From positions 62,001 through 126,000 of the forward strand of contig NZ_LQPW01000019.1 of the NCBI RefSeq assembly GCF_002116635.1: DNA of 64,000 nt. Direction: 5' to 3'. The number at the start of each line of letters is the position of its first letter. Position 1 is the stretch's first letter. The notes under the pieces are model-generated. The model did not search any database. It was not told the origin of the DNA and worked only from the letters and a program-made list of their open reading frames with translations. This document shows positions 12,279 to 20,282 of this stretch, one piece after another. The DNA is from Mycobacterium szulgai. GTDB taxonomy: Bacteria; Actinomycetota; Actinomycetes; Mycobacteriales; Mycobacteriaceae. Made by a program: the position numbers and the translations under genes.

Positions 12279-12829
12279 CGCAGCAGACCACGCATCTCGA
12301 TCGTGGGCCGGGCCCCCAGTGCGGCTTCCTCGGCTTCGGCGATGGCACGCTCCCGGTTGACGCCCAGCGGCATCTCCTGAATCTTCTCGTGCAGCTTGAG
12401 GATTGCGTAAAGCAGCATCTCGGGGCGCGGCGGGCAACCGGGCAGGTAGATGTCGACCGGAACGACGTGGTCGACGCCCTGAACGATCGCGTAGTTGTTG
12501 AACATCCCGCCCGACGACGCGCACACGCCCATGGCTAGAACCCATTTCGGTTCGGCCATCTGGTCGTAGATCTGACGCAGCACCGGGGCCATCTTCTGGC
12601 TGACCCGCCCCGCGACGATCATCAGATCGGCCTGGCGCGGTGTGGCCGAGAAGCGCTCCATGCCGAACCGGGCGATGTCGAACCTCGGCCCCGCGGTTGC
12701 CATCATCTCGATCGCACAGCAGGCCAATCCGAACGTTGCCGGCCACAGCGAGTTCTTGCGGACGTAGCCCGCCACCTTCTCGACTGTTGACAGCAGTATC
12801 CCGCCCGGCAGCTGTTCTTCCAGTCCCAC
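12275..12829 (-). CDS. nuoB: NADH-quinone oxidoreductase subunit B (NuoB)
   Basis: NuoB carries the terminal [4Fe-4S] cluster N2 that reduces quinone. The unusual adjacent-cysteine motif is visible in [11 protein letters not shown] near residue 35, with the remaining ligands in [12 protein letters not shown] and LPGCPPRPE. At 184 residues it is complete. It starts 8 bp after the end of nuoA, near the 5' end of the operon. Confidence 0.97.
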   Translation of the reverse strand: MGLEEQLPGGILLSTVEKVAGYVRKNSLWPATFGLACCAIEMMATAGPRFDIARFGMERFSATPRQADLMIVAGRVSQKMAPVLRQIYDQMAEPKWVLAMGVCASSGGMFNNYAIVQGVDHVVPVDIYLPGCPPRPEMLLYAILKLHEKIQEMPLGVNRERAIAEAEEAALGARPTIEMRGLLR

Positions 12830-12837
12830 CTCTTACC

Positions 12838-13215
12838 TCAATCCCACGTCAGGCCCCCGCGGCGCCACACATACGCGTAGGCCACGAACACCGTGAGCAT
12901 GAATATCACCATTTCGACGAGCGCGAACGTACCCAGCGAGTCGAAGCTGACCGCCCACGGGTACAGGAACACGATTTCGATGTCGAACACGATGAACAAC
13001 ATCGCCGTCAGGTAGTACTTGATCGGAAATCGCTGTCCGCTGGTTGCATTGGGGCCGCTGACCGACGTTTCGGTGGGCTCTATGCCGCATTCGTATGCGG
13101 CCAGCTTCGACCGGTTGAAACGGGACGGGCCGACGAGGCTTGCCAGCACCACCGAGCCCACGGCAAAGGCGGCCGCGAGTGCCCCTAGCACCAAGATGGG
13201 TATGTAGACGTTCAA
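12838..13215 (-). CDS. nuoA: NADH-quinone oxidoreductase subunit A (NuoA)
   Basis: This three-helix membrane subunit is the first gene of the nuo operon. It contains the family signature YECGIEP and the [26 protein letters not shown] region whose acidic residues are conserved. I chose a TTG start at 13215 ([10 protein letters not shown]) because GGAG sits five bases upstream and the product (125 residues) then matches the length and N-terminus known for mycobacterial NuoA. The open frame continues about 70 residues further upstream, but that part is Arg/Pro-rich and has no membrane character. Confidence 0.9.
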   Translation of the reverse strand: MNVYIPILVLGALAAAFAVGSVVLASLVGPSRFNRSKLAAYECGIEPTETSVSGPNATSGQRFPIKYYLTAMLFIVFDIEIVFLYPWAVSFDSLGTFALVEMVIFMLTVFVAYAYVWRRGGLTWD

Positions 13216-13538
13216 CTCGCTCCATGATCCGACGTAACGTGGCCGCCTTCTCAAACTGAGCGGACGGTCAGGCGGTGACACGGCTGTTGTGACGGACCGG
13301 GCTTGTGGGCCGTCACAGTGACCTTCAACATAGTCGCGCGATCCCCGGAGCACGTGCCCGGGGTCTGGCTCACAGCGAAAAAGGATGCAGACTGGATGGG
13401 AGGGCGGGATTATATGAATGTCGCCCAAAGGTCGAATAAGCGGAGCGCTTGTTGTTACTCTATGGCCTCACCGGGTAGTCACGGGGCTATCGCGAGGTCA
13501 GCGTTGACGCAGGCAGCTGATCTGGAAGGACTGGAGCC
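13216..13538. promoter_or_regulatory. Divergent control region between nuoA and the PPE gene
   Basis: This 323-bp stretch has no gene and must hold promoters for the nuo operon (leftward) and the PPE gene (rightward). Two dyads stand out. TGTGACGG at 13288-13295 is repeated inverted as CCGTCACA at 13310-13317, with a 14-base spacer. CCCCGG at 13343-13348 pairs with CCGGGG at 13358-13363 around an inner GCACGTGC palindrome. I cannot assign -10/-35 boxes with confidence. Either dyad could be a protein-binding site or an RNA hairpin. Confidence 0.5.
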
Positions 13539-14798
13539 GTGAGTTTCTTTGCGCTGCCCCCCGAAATCAACTCTTTGCGCATGTTCATCGGTGCGGGTAC
13601 TGCGCCGATGCTGCAGGCTGCGGCCGCGTGGGACGGACTGGCCGAAGAGTTGTCCGCCGCGGCCAATTCGTTTGCCTCGGTGACTTCGGGATTGGCCGGC
13701 CAGGCCTGGCAGGGTGCGGCGTCGATGGCGATGATGAACGCGGCGGCTCCTTATGCCGGGTGGCTCAGCGCGGCGGCGTCGCAATCGGCCGGGGCGGCCG
13801 GGCAAGCCCGGATCGTGGCGAGTTTGTTCGAGGCGGCCCGGGCGGCGACGGTCCTCCCGCAAGCGATCGACGCGAACCGCAATTCCTTCGTGCAGTTGGT
13901 GATGAGCAACTTGTTCGGCCAGAACGCGCCCTTGATCGCGCTGGCCGAAGGCATTTACGAGGAGATGTGGGCCGCCGACGTATCCGCGATGGCCAGCTAT
14001 TACTCGGGAGCCGCTGCGGTGGCCGCACAGGTGGTGCCGTGGGCGAGCGTGCTGCAGGGCCTTCCGGCGTTGGGGGCCGGCATCGGTAGCGGCATGGCGG
14101 GCATGTCGGGCGGCACCACCGCCAACCCGAGCGTGGGAGCCGGTGCCGTGGGTGCCGGTGCCGCCGGTTCCGACGGCGCTACTAGCGGGACCGAGAACGC
14201 CGCGGGTAGCGGCGCTGGCGCCGGTGGTAGCGGGGCCGTGAACAACGGCGGCGCCATGTACGCCAACGGTGTCGGTGGTGACAGTGCCGCCAATGGGTTT
14301 GTACCCGGTGATCCGAGTTCAGGCAGTGCGATGCAGGCCAGTCCTCCGGTTGCGAGCAACGGAGCCGTCGGCTCCACCGGCATGGGCTTCGTCCCAGTCC
14401 CGATACCGACCTCCGGCACCGCCACGCGTGCCGGACTCCTTGGCGACGGTCCGGTCAAGGTGGGCGGTGACAAGCCGGAGACCGAACCCGCCGTCCCGTC
14501 GGCGCCGGAAGCCGAAGTACCTGCTGTCGAAGAAACCACCCCGGAAATTGGGGTACTGCCGACGGCTGCGCCAGATATCGCGGCCAAGGCGGCTCCGATG
14601 GCGGTGACGCGCGTGCAGCAAAGCGGTGGCTCATCGATTCCGGGCTCTGCGCTTCGGACTCCCGGAGTCGCAAAACCTCAGGACCAGGAGTCGCCGGAGA
14701 CCGAAGAAGCCGCCAAGCCCGCGCCGCTACGGCCGGAATCGGGCGACTTCCGGCGTAGCCGCAAGGAGCCGCCCGGCGTTCAGATCCGCGGCGGCTGA
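13539..14798 (+). CDS. PPE52: PPE family protein (PPE52-like)
   Basis: This mycobacterial PPE protein is presumably exported by an ESX type VII system and surface-associated; its molecular role is unknown. The N-terminal domain of about 180 residues begins with the family hallmark [15 protein letters not shown] and includes a WQG turn ([12 protein letters not shown]), the helix-turn expected for ESX export. After residue 185 the protein is low-complexity, rich in Gly, Ala, Ser and Pro, with no SVP motif, and ends in a charged tail. It is 419 residues. The GTG start follows GGAAGGA. Its position between nuoA and the Rv3143 homologue matches Rv3144c. No PE partner is adjacent. Confidence 0.88.
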   Translation: MSFFALPPEINSLRMFIGAGTAPMLQAAAAWDGLAEELSAAANSFASVTSGLAGQAWQGAASMAMMNAAAPYAGWLSAAASQSAGAAGQARIVASLFEAARAATVLPQAIDANRNSFVQLVMSNLFGQNAPLIALAEGIYEEMWAADVSAMASYYSGAAAVAAQVVPWASVLQGLPALGAGIGSGMAGMSGGTTANPSVGAGAVGAGAAGSDGATSGTENAAGSGAGAGGSGAVNNGGAMYANGVGGDSAANGFVPGDPSSGSAMQASPPVASNGAVGSTGMGFVPVPIPTSGTATRAGLLGDGPVKVGGDKPETEPAVPSAPEAEVPAVEETTPEIGVLPTAAPDIAAKAAPMAVTRVQQSGGSSIPGSALRTPGVAKPQDQESPETEEAAKPAPLRPESGDFRRSRKEPPGVQIRGG

Positions 14799-14821
14799 AC
14801 CCAGCGCGCCGTCAGATTGCG

Positions 14822-15223
14822 TCAGATCGCCGGAGCGCTGAGCAGTCCGAGTACGGTGCGGCCCAGCACGATGGGGTCGATGGGATGCGGCACCGCGGCC
14901 TCGGCTCGTGACCAACTGGCCAGCCAGGCATCGTCGGGTCGACCGGTGAGCACCACGATCGGCGGGCAGTTGTCTAATTCGTCCTTGAGCTGCTTGGCGA
15001 TTCCCATGCCGCCGGTCGGCGTCGCCTCGCCGTCCAGCACGGCCAGGTCGATGCCGCCCTCATCCATCCGCCGAATCACCATCGGGCCGGTCGCGATTTC
15101 GACATAGTTCAGCGGGGGCAGGTCGGGGTGCAGGCGTTTGCCCAAGGCCCGCATCACCTGTTCGCGGGTGCTGATGTTGTCGCTGTAGACGAGGATCTGC
15201 AGGTCATCACTGGAGTCGGGCAC
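14822..15223 (-). CDS. Orphan response-regulator receiver domain protein (Rv3143-like)
   Basis: This is a single receiver domain of 133 residues with no output domain. The acidic phosphoacceptor is Asp64 in LAVLDGEATP, the conserved Thr is at 93 in VVLTGRPDD, and the early acidic site is Asp15. The usual Lys-Pro near the end is replaced by His-Pro (VPHPIDP), which may alter phosphorylation chemistry. There is no histidine kinase nearby. The M. tuberculosis counterpart has been reported to bind and modulate the Nuo complex. Here it is the last gene of a long minus-strand run, 11 bp after the YceI gene, and converges on the PPE gene. Confidence 0.85.
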   Translation of the reverse strand: MPDSSDDLQILVYSDNISTREQVMRALGKRLHPDLPPLNYVEIATGPMVIRRMDEGGIDLAVLDGEATPTGGMGIAKQLKDELDNCPPIVVLTGRPDDAWLASWSRAEAAVPHPIDPIVLGRTVLGLLSAPAI

Positions 15224-15234
15224 GCTTGCAGATG

Positions 15235-15777
15235 CTACTGGTGCCCACGGCGCCGGACGAAGACGGCTTCGGCGGCCACCGTCACGGTCTTGGCGATCAT
15301 CCCGAATTTGTTCCAGTCCACACCGAATTGGGAGCGGTCGAGCTTGGCTTCGCCGACGACCCGCACCGAGCCGTCGTCGAGTTCGGTGATCGTCACCGGC
15401 ACGGTTATCGGTTCCGTCTTGCCCTTGATGGTGAAGTCGGTCTGTAGCTCAGCGGCTCGCCCGGTGGTCGGGTGCAAGGCGGTGACGACGACGCCGATCT
15501 GGGGGAAGCGTTCGGCATCGAAGAAGTCGGCGGAGAGCAGGTGCTTGTCGCGGCGGCCGATCCCGGTGTTCAGCGACGCCACCTCGATATCGATCGAGCC
15601 CGAAACCGCGCTTCTCTCGGTGAGCCGGCCGTCGCCGTGGAATTCGGTGAACTTGCCTTTGACGGGCCACACGCCCCACATGTTCCTGATCCGGAACGTG
15701 ATGGCGGAGCGCTCGGGGTTCAACGTCCACCCGCCGACGACTTCGGGATCGGTGAGCAGTGTTTCCAGGGTCGTCAT
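15235..15777 (-). CDS. YceI-like lipid-binding family protein
   Basis: This 180-residue protein has the YceI lipocalin-like beta-barrel pattern: WTLNPERSAITFRIRNMWG at the start, KGKFTEFHGD, then an SGSIDIEVASLNTG strand pair, FFDAERFP and KGKTEPITVPV. Members bind isoprenoid or other lipid-like ligands; the ligand here is unknown. No signal peptide is seen, so it is probably cytoplasmic. I chose the ATG at 15777 because GAGGTGA lies directly upstream; a second ATG nine codons earlier lacks such a site. The gap of 23 bp to the upstream gene suggests co-transcription. Confidence 0.85.
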   Translation of the reverse strand: MTTLETLLTDPEVVGGWTLNPERSAITFRIRNMWGVWPVKGKFTEFHGDGRLTERSAVSGSIDIEVASLNTGIGRRDKHLLSADFFDAERFPQIGVVVTALHPTTGRAAELQTDFTIKGKTEPITVPVTITELDDGSVRVVGEAKLDRSQFGVDWNKFGMIAKTVTVAAEAVFVRRRGHQ

Positions 15778-15800
15778 CGTCACCTCATCTGGTTTCAAGT

Positions 15801-16211
15801 TCAAGATCTGGGTTCAAGCAACGGGGCGAGTCCGGCTGGGTCGAAGTACTCGTCGATATGGTTGATCAGGTTATTGGTGCCCAGTTTGATCACAATGCAC
15901 ACGCGCAGGGCGATCGACTCCCCATCATGTCCAGTCGCATGCAACACGTGCTGTTGGACGAACCCATTGGCCGACCCGTCCTCGAAGACGTGCCGGTCCA
16001 AAATCTCGTAGCGGCGCTGGGCGGTGGCCGAGACGAACCAGTCGATCACCTTGAGCGCACGGGGTTTGTCGTTGTCGCGGCGGGCCCCGGGACGCCACAC
16101 CGCGATGTCAGGGCTCCAGAGTCGTTCCACGGCCGCCACGTCGCCGTTTTCGATGGCGCTGAACAGCTGATCGGCCACCTCGACGATGGCCTGCGCCGTA
16201 GTAGTCGGCAT
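15801..16211 (-). CDS. NTF2-like (SnoaL-type) protein
   Basis: This 136-residue protein fits the NTF2/SnoaL cone fold. It has an N-terminal helix (VEVADQLFSAIENGDVAAVERLWSP), then beta strands with WRPGAR, RRYEILDRHVFEDG, FVQQHVLHAT and a closing NHIDEYFDPAGLAPL segment. Such folds act as small-molecule isomerases, cyclases, hydratases or binding proteins, so no reaction can be assigned. It lies 11 bp downstream of the DUF6285 gene within the catabolic operon, which suggests a role on an acyl-CoA or ring-derived intermediate. Confidence 0.75.
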   Translation of the reverse strand: MPTTTAQAIVEVADQLFSAIENGDVAAVERLWSPDIAVWRPGARRDNDKPRALKVIDWFVSATAQRRYEILDRHVFEDGSANGFVQQHVLHATGHDGESIALRVCIVIKLGTNNLINHIDEYFDPAGLAPLLEPRS

Positions 16212-16222
16212 GCGGCTGCCTC

Positions 16223-16546
16223 CTATTCGATGTCGTATCCAGGGTGTGCGGCCGCCAACCGATGCTTCACCAGGGCGCGCAGACAGGCAACAACCTCGTC
16301 GGTGCGGGCGTCGAGGTCCCCGGTCCGGATGGCGGCGGCGAGGGCGGCCTCATCGGCGAAACCCAGGAGAGCGGGGGAGTCGTCGGGAGCGGCGAGCTCG
16401 CGTTCGACCATGCGCAGGGCGTTGGCGGCCACTCGCGCATGAAAGTTGACTTGGCCTTCGGTGGCTTCCCGAACATCCTTTTCGAGGAATTCGGCGACGG
16501 CGGCTACCAATTCGGCGGCCGTCGGGCGTCCGTAAAGGTAGGTCAT
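16223..16546 (-). CDS. DUF6285 (LvaB-like) small protein
   Basis: This 107-residue helical protein begins MTYLYGRPTAAELVAAVAEFLE and contains NFHARVAANALRMVERE, features of DUF6285 proteins that travel with an APH-type kinase and an acyl-CoA dehydrogenase. In Pseudomonas putida levulinate catabolism the equivalent LvaB is needed by the kinase LvaA. The ATG at 16546 overlaps the kinase stop by 4 bp, which fits a functional pair. Assignment rests on size, sequence pattern and gene order. Confidence 0.7.
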   Translation of the reverse strand: MTYLYGRPTAAELVAAVAEFLEKDVREATEGQVNFHARVAANALRMVERELAAPDDSPALLGFADEAALAAAIRTGDLDARTDEVVACLRALVKHRLAAAHPGYDIE

Positions 16547-17511
16547 GTGGCGGCCTCGTCGAGCAAGCTCAGCAAGTCCCACTCGTTCTCGCAGACCCGT
16601 CGCCCTATCGTCGCCAACTCCACCGAGCGGGTCTGTCCGCTGAGATGACGCTCAGCCTGGTATCTGCAGATGATCCCCCAGCGCAGCGTGGCCAGCACCA
16701 GCCACCAGTGAAACGCCACTCGGTCAACGGTAGTCCCGCTGGCCTCTTGATAGGCGTTCAGGAAATTGTCGATGCTGCCCAGACCGCCCGCACCCCGGTC
16801 GGCCGGTGCGCCGAACCGCCAGGCGCGCACGCAGAACCAGGCCAGATCCTCATACGCCTCGCCGATGTGCACGAGTTCCCAGTCCAGGACGGCGGCAAGG
16901 TCGGACCCGTCGACGATCAGGTTTCCCATCCGGTAATCGCCGTGCACCAGGACTGCCGGTGACGGTGACGGCCGGTGGGCCGCCAACCAGCGGAACGCCC
17001 ATTCGAAGGGGGCCGTGGTGTCGCCCATGGCATCCAGGCGATCGCGGTATTGCTCCAGCTGGTCTTCGCGCGCCAGCTCGGGATGATTCGTGTCGGCGCG
17101 GTGCACGGCAGCCAGCGCCTGAGCGCACTGGCGCAACAGCCGCTCGGGATCGCCGAGTTGGCGGTAGATGCGCCGAACTATGGTTTCACCCTTGATCTCT
17201 TCGCAGATGAGGAATGGATTACCAAGAGCTGCAGTGGAATTGCTTGCGATGAGCACGTGTGGGACGGGGGCGCCGGCCGCTGCCGCGGCGGCCTGCACCC
17301 GGGCTTCCAGCTCCATGCCGGCGTGGATGTCGTCGGGTGGGCCGATGCGCAGGATCAAAGACTTGAGTCCACTGTCGGCTTTGTCGGTGACGGCGTCGAA
17401 TGCCCAGGTGCTGCGGCTGGCCCCGCCGGTGAGCGCGCGCAGGTTCTCGACGGCCACCGCCGTACCGAGCGTTTGCCGCAGTACGGCCGCCAAGTTGTCC
17501 TGCAGCGTCAC
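16543..17511 (-). CDS. APH-family kinase, putative 4-hydroxyacyl-CoA kinase (LvaA/ACAD10-type)
   Basis: This 322-residue protein-kinase-fold phosphotransferase has a nucleotide-binding start ALTGGASRSTWAF and a catalytic loop VLVHGDYRMGNLIVDG (Asp as base, Asn as metal ligand). It also has the metal-binding DWELVHIG motif and a final WGIICRYQAERH helix. It resembles aminoglycoside phosphotransferases, but its neighbours indicate a metabolic role. With the acyl-CoA dehydrogenase before it and DUF6285 after it, it mirrors LvaA, which phosphorylates 4-hydroxyacyl-CoA so that phosphate can be eliminated. An antibiotic-resistance role is unlikely. The GTG start overlaps the preceding stop (GTGA). 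Confidence 0.75.
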   Translation of the reverse strand: MTLQDNLAAVLRQTLGTAVAVENLRALTGGASRSTWAFDAVTDKADSGLKSLILRIGPPDDIHAGMELEARVQAAAAAAGAPVPHVLIASNSTAALGNPFLICEEIKGETIVRRIYRQLGDPERLLRQCAQALAAVHRADTNHPELAREDQLEQYRDRLDAMGDTTAPFEWAFRWLAAHRPSPSPAVLVHGDYRMGNLIVDGSDLAAVLDWELVHIGEAYEDLAWFCVRAWRFGAPADRGAGGLGSIDNFLNAYQEASGTTVDRVAFHWWLVLATLRWGIICRYQAERHLSGQTRSVELATIGRRVCENEWDLLSLLDEAAT

Positions 17512-18746
17512 TTCTTGCCAAACTTGAACAGCCGCTGGGCAACCCGGCGAATCTGAATCTCCTCTGCTCCCTCGGTGATGCGGTAGCGGCGGTGGTGGCG
17601 GTAGATGTGTTCGAACGGCTCATGCCGGCTGTACCCGACGCCGCCACACACTTGCATGGCCCGGTCGGCCGCGTCGCACACCAGCCGGTTGGCGCGGTAG
17701 TTGGCCATCGACACCTTGTCGGAAACCTCCATGTGGTGGTTGCGGTCGAGCTGTTCGGCGGCGTAATAGACCAACAGCCGTACCATCTGCGCCTCGGTCT
17801 GCAGTTCCACCAGCGGCCACTGGACAGCCTGGTTCACCGCCAACGGCTTGCCGAAAACCACGCGCTCGCTCGTGTACGCCACGGCCCGGTCGATGCAGTA
17901 CTGCGCGGCGCCCAGGCTGCTGGCGGCCTGGCGAATCCTGTTCTCGTGCAGAAAGGTCTGCCCGACTTCGAGGCCGCGATCGACCTCGCCGAGGACCGCG
18001 CCGGCGGGCACCCGAACGTCGGTGAGCTCGACCTCGCCGTGGTCGGTGGGCATGTTGAACGTCCACCAGTAGTACGGCACATTGAAGCCGGGGGCGTCGG
18101 TGGGCACCAGGAACGCGGTGATGCCGCGGGCCTGGCCGGGCTCGCCGGAGGTGCGGGCGAACACCAGGTCGTGGGTAGCGCGGTGTACGCCGGTGTTGAA
18201 CCGCTTGGCGCCGTTGATGATCCAGCCATCGCCGTCGCGTTCGGCATGGGTCTCCAGCCAGGTGGCATCCGAGCCGTGCTTGGGTTCGGTCAGTCCGAAG
18301 GCCATCGACCGCTTGCCGGTGATGAGCGCTTCGGTCCACTCCGACTTCTGCGCTTCGGTGCCGAACCGGTCCATCATGATGACTTGGGGGAAGTTGCCGA
18401 CGATCGACGACTCGTTTTGCAGATCGTTGTGCAAGCCGAGGCCTTTGTGCGCCAGGTGTTCCCGGATGACCGCCATGTCGATGTTGGTGCCGTCCCGGCC
18501 GCCGAACTGCGACGGCAGGCCGTAACGCAGCCAGCCGGCCTTGTCGGCGCGCCTGCGCATCTCGCCGAGCAGGTCCTCCCATTCACGCCGCGGGATGCCG
18601 TCGTTTTCCCAGTCGGTGCGGGCGTGTTCGCGGCGATGGTCGAAGTACTGAATGTGTTCGCGTTCCAGCGGCTTGATCTCAGCCTCGATGAACTCGTCCA
18701 TCTCGGCAAGCAGGCCCGGAAGATGTTGGGGGAGGCTGAAATCCAT
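17508..18746 (-). CDS. Acyl-CoA dehydrogenase family protein (LvaC/FadE-like)
   Basis: This is a 412-residue flavoprotein with standard acyl-CoA dehydrogenase architecture: N-terminal helices, a middle beta domain with MAFGLTEPKHGSDATWLETHAE and GWIINGAKRFNTG, and C-terminal helices with MQVCGGVGYSRHEPFEHIYRHHRRYRITEG. The catalytic-position glutamate is in ITEGAEEIQ (Glu392). A strong AAGGAG site precedes the ATG at 18746. Directly linked to the kinase and DUF6285 genes, it probably handles the phosphorylated 4-hydroxyacyl-CoA, as LvaC does, rather than acting as a plain beta-oxidation enzyme. Confidence 0.82.
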   Translation of the reverse strand: MDFSLPQHLPGLLAEMDEFIEAEIKPLEREHIQYFDHRREHARTDWENDGIPRREWEDLLGEMRRRADKAGWLRYGLPSQFGGRDGTNIDMAVIREHLAHKGLGLHNDLQNESSIVGNFPQVIMMDRFGTEAQKSEWTEALITGKRSMAFGLTEPKHGSDATWLETHAERDGDGWIINGAKRFNTGVHRATHDLVFARTSGEPGQARGITAFLVPTDAPGFNVPYYWWTFNMPTDHGEVELTDVRVPAGAVLGEVDRGLEVGQTFLHENRIRQAASSLGAAQYCIDRAVAYTSERVVFGKPLAVNQAVQWPLVELQTEAQMVRLLVYYAAEQLDRNHHMEVSDKVSMANYRANRLVCDAADRAMQVCGGVGYSRHEPFEHIYRHHRRYRITEGAEEIQIRRVAQRLFKFGKK

Positions 18747-18756
18747 GGTGTTCTCC

Positions 18757-19377
18757 TTACGAGCCGTACAGAGTTTTCTTCCAGACCGTCGACAAAGTCG
18801 TGATGGCGTCCGCATCGCTGATTTCCAGGCCGAGGTGTTCGGGTCCCGAGCGCCCTACGAACACCGTAGTGAAGTTCTCGAACAGCAGGGCGATCGCCGC
18901 CGCGGTGTGGTCGGGATGAAGGTCGCAACCATATCCCTGCTCCTGAGCGCGCCGCACCGACGCTGCCACGATGTCCATGCCGAAGCGGCGGAATTCGTTC
19001 TGCAGCGCCGCGAAGCGCTGCTGGGTGGCGGCGAGCTGGGCTACGGCGATCATGATGCCGATGTTCTGCTTGAACATGTTCCAGTAGCCGGTGACCACCG
19101 CGGCGAAGAAGACGTCGTCGTCGGGGGATTCCGGCAGCCGGACGTTCGGCCGCGACGGCACCACGACATCGTGCAGGAAGGACTCCGCCAGCGCCGCCAG
19201 TAGGTCTTCCTTATCGGTGAAATACCGGTAGAACACCGCCGGAGACTTTCCGGCGGCCGAGGTGATGTCGGCCAGCGTGGTGCCGTGAAAACCCCTTTCG
19301 GCGAACAGTTTCCGGGCCGCCAGTTCAATGGCCTGCCGGGTCTGGCGGCCCTTGGTGCTGACGACCTCGGCGGGCAT
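18757..19377 (-). CDS. TetR/AcrR family transcriptional regulator
   Basis: This 206-residue regulator has an N-terminal helix-turn-helix over about residues 10-55 (AIELAARKLFAERGFHGTTLADITSAAGKSPAVFYRYF). A variable helical ligand domain follows. It is embedded in the catabolic operon: its ATG shares one base with the stop of the HMG-CoA-lyase-like gene, and the acyl-CoA dehydrogenase starts 10 bp after it. It therefore probably autoregulates the operon, with a CoA ester as a plausible effector. A candidate operator lies upstream of the first gene at 23808-23825. Confidence 0.85.
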   Translation of the reverse strand: MPAEVVSTKGRQTRQAIELAARKLFAERGFHGTTLADITSAAGKSPAVFYRYFTDKEDLLAALAESFLHDVVVPSRPNVRLPESPDDDVFFAAVVTGYWNMFKQNIGIMIAVAQLAATQQRFAALQNEFRRFGMDIVAASVRRAQEQGYGCDLHPDHTAAAIALLFENFTTVFVGRSGPEHLGLEISDADAITTLSTVWKKTLYGS

Positions 19378-20282
19378 CAGCCGCGGATCCGGTCGCCGGC
19401 ACGCAGCAGCGCGCTCGGCAGATCATGTCCGACAACCGATTTCGCCACATCGGCGGCTGCGATGGCCGCCTGCAGGTCGACGTCGACCTCGAAGCCGCTG
19501 TCGGTCAACAGGTACACCAGGTCCTCGGTGGCGATGTTGCCGGTGGCTCCCGGCGCGAACGGGCAACCGCCCAGGCCGCCGACCGACGAGTCCAGCCGGG
19601 TGACCCCGGCAGTGACCGCCGCATACGCGCTGGCCAGCCCGCAACCGCGGGTGTTGTGGAAGTGTCCCCCCAGGGGCATGTCGCCGATCACCGGACGTAG
19701 TTGCGCGATAAGCGAAGTCACTCGGCCCGGAGTGGTGGTGCCGACGGTGTCGGCGATCGAGAACCGGTCGACGCCCTGGTCGCGGGCGGCGGCGGCGATG
19801 TCGAGCACCCGCTGCGGTGGGGTGGGCCCTTCGAAGGGCGAGTCCCACGCGGTGGCGACGATGACCTCAACGAGCACTTCGGAGCCGGTGGTGCTGTCGT
19901 GCGCGATGGCGACGATGTCCTCGATTTGCTCGACGGCCTGCGCACTGGTGCGCCCGACGTTGGCCTTGCTGAACGCATCGTCGGCGGCCACCACGTACTC
20001 GATCGCGCGAAACCCCGCGGCTATCGCGCGCTTGGCGCCTCCTGCGCTGGCAACCAGCGCAGAGAATTCGATGTCGGGGTAGTTGTGCAACTGCGCCGCG
20101 AGTTCGGCGGCGTCGGCCATCGACGGCACCTTCGACGGGGAGACGAACGCGGTGGCCTCTACCTCCCGTACCCCCGTGGCCGCCACTGCGGCGAGCAGTT
20201 CCAGCTTGGCCGCCAGGGGAATCGGCTTCTCGATCTGCAGGCCGTCGCGCAGCGACACCTCGCGAATGTCGACGTGTGGCAT
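19377..20282 (-). CDS. Hydroxymethylglutaryl-CoA lyase-like enzyme
   Basis: This 301-residue TIM-barrel lyase of the HMG-CoA lyase/DRE family cleaves a 3-hydroxy-3-methylacyl-CoA type substrate by retro-aldol or retro-Claisen chemistry. It starts MPHVDIREVSLRDGLQIE, with the catalytic Arg and metal-binding Asp. It has the metal-binding GGHFHNTRG histidines and the mobile cysteine loop GGLGGCPFAPGATGN, both characteristic of true HMG-CoA lyases. The ATG at 20282 shares one base with the CoA-transferase stop. Together with the CoA-transferase it suggests breakdown of a branched acid to acetoacetate or pyruvate plus an acyl-CoA. Confidence 0.85.
   Translation of the reverse strand: MPHVDIREVSLRDGLQIEKPIPLAAKLELLAAVAATGVREVEATAFVSPSKVPSMADAAELAAQLHNYPDIEFSALVASAGGAKRAIAAGFRAIEYVVAADDAFSKANVGRTSAQAVEQIEDIVAIAHDSTTGSEVLVEVIVATAWDSPFEGPTPPQRVLDIAAAARDQGVDRFSIADTVGTTTPGRVTSLIAQLRPVIGDMPLGGHFHNTRGCGLASAYAAVTAGVTRLDSSVGGLGGCPFAPGATGNIATEDLVYLLTDSGFEVDVDLQAAIAAADVAKSVVGHDLPSALLRAGDRIRG

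Noticed and set aside
13288..13317. Canonical CRP/Cmr binding site
   Set aside because: The half-sites TGTGA and TCACA are present but 20 bases apart instead of the six expected for CRP-family proteins.
16543..17511. Aminoglycoside resistance phosphotransferase
   Set aside because: The fold and catalytic motifs match, but the overlap with an acyl-CoA dehydrogenase and a DUF6285 gene points to a metabolic 4-hydroxyacyl-CoA kinase.
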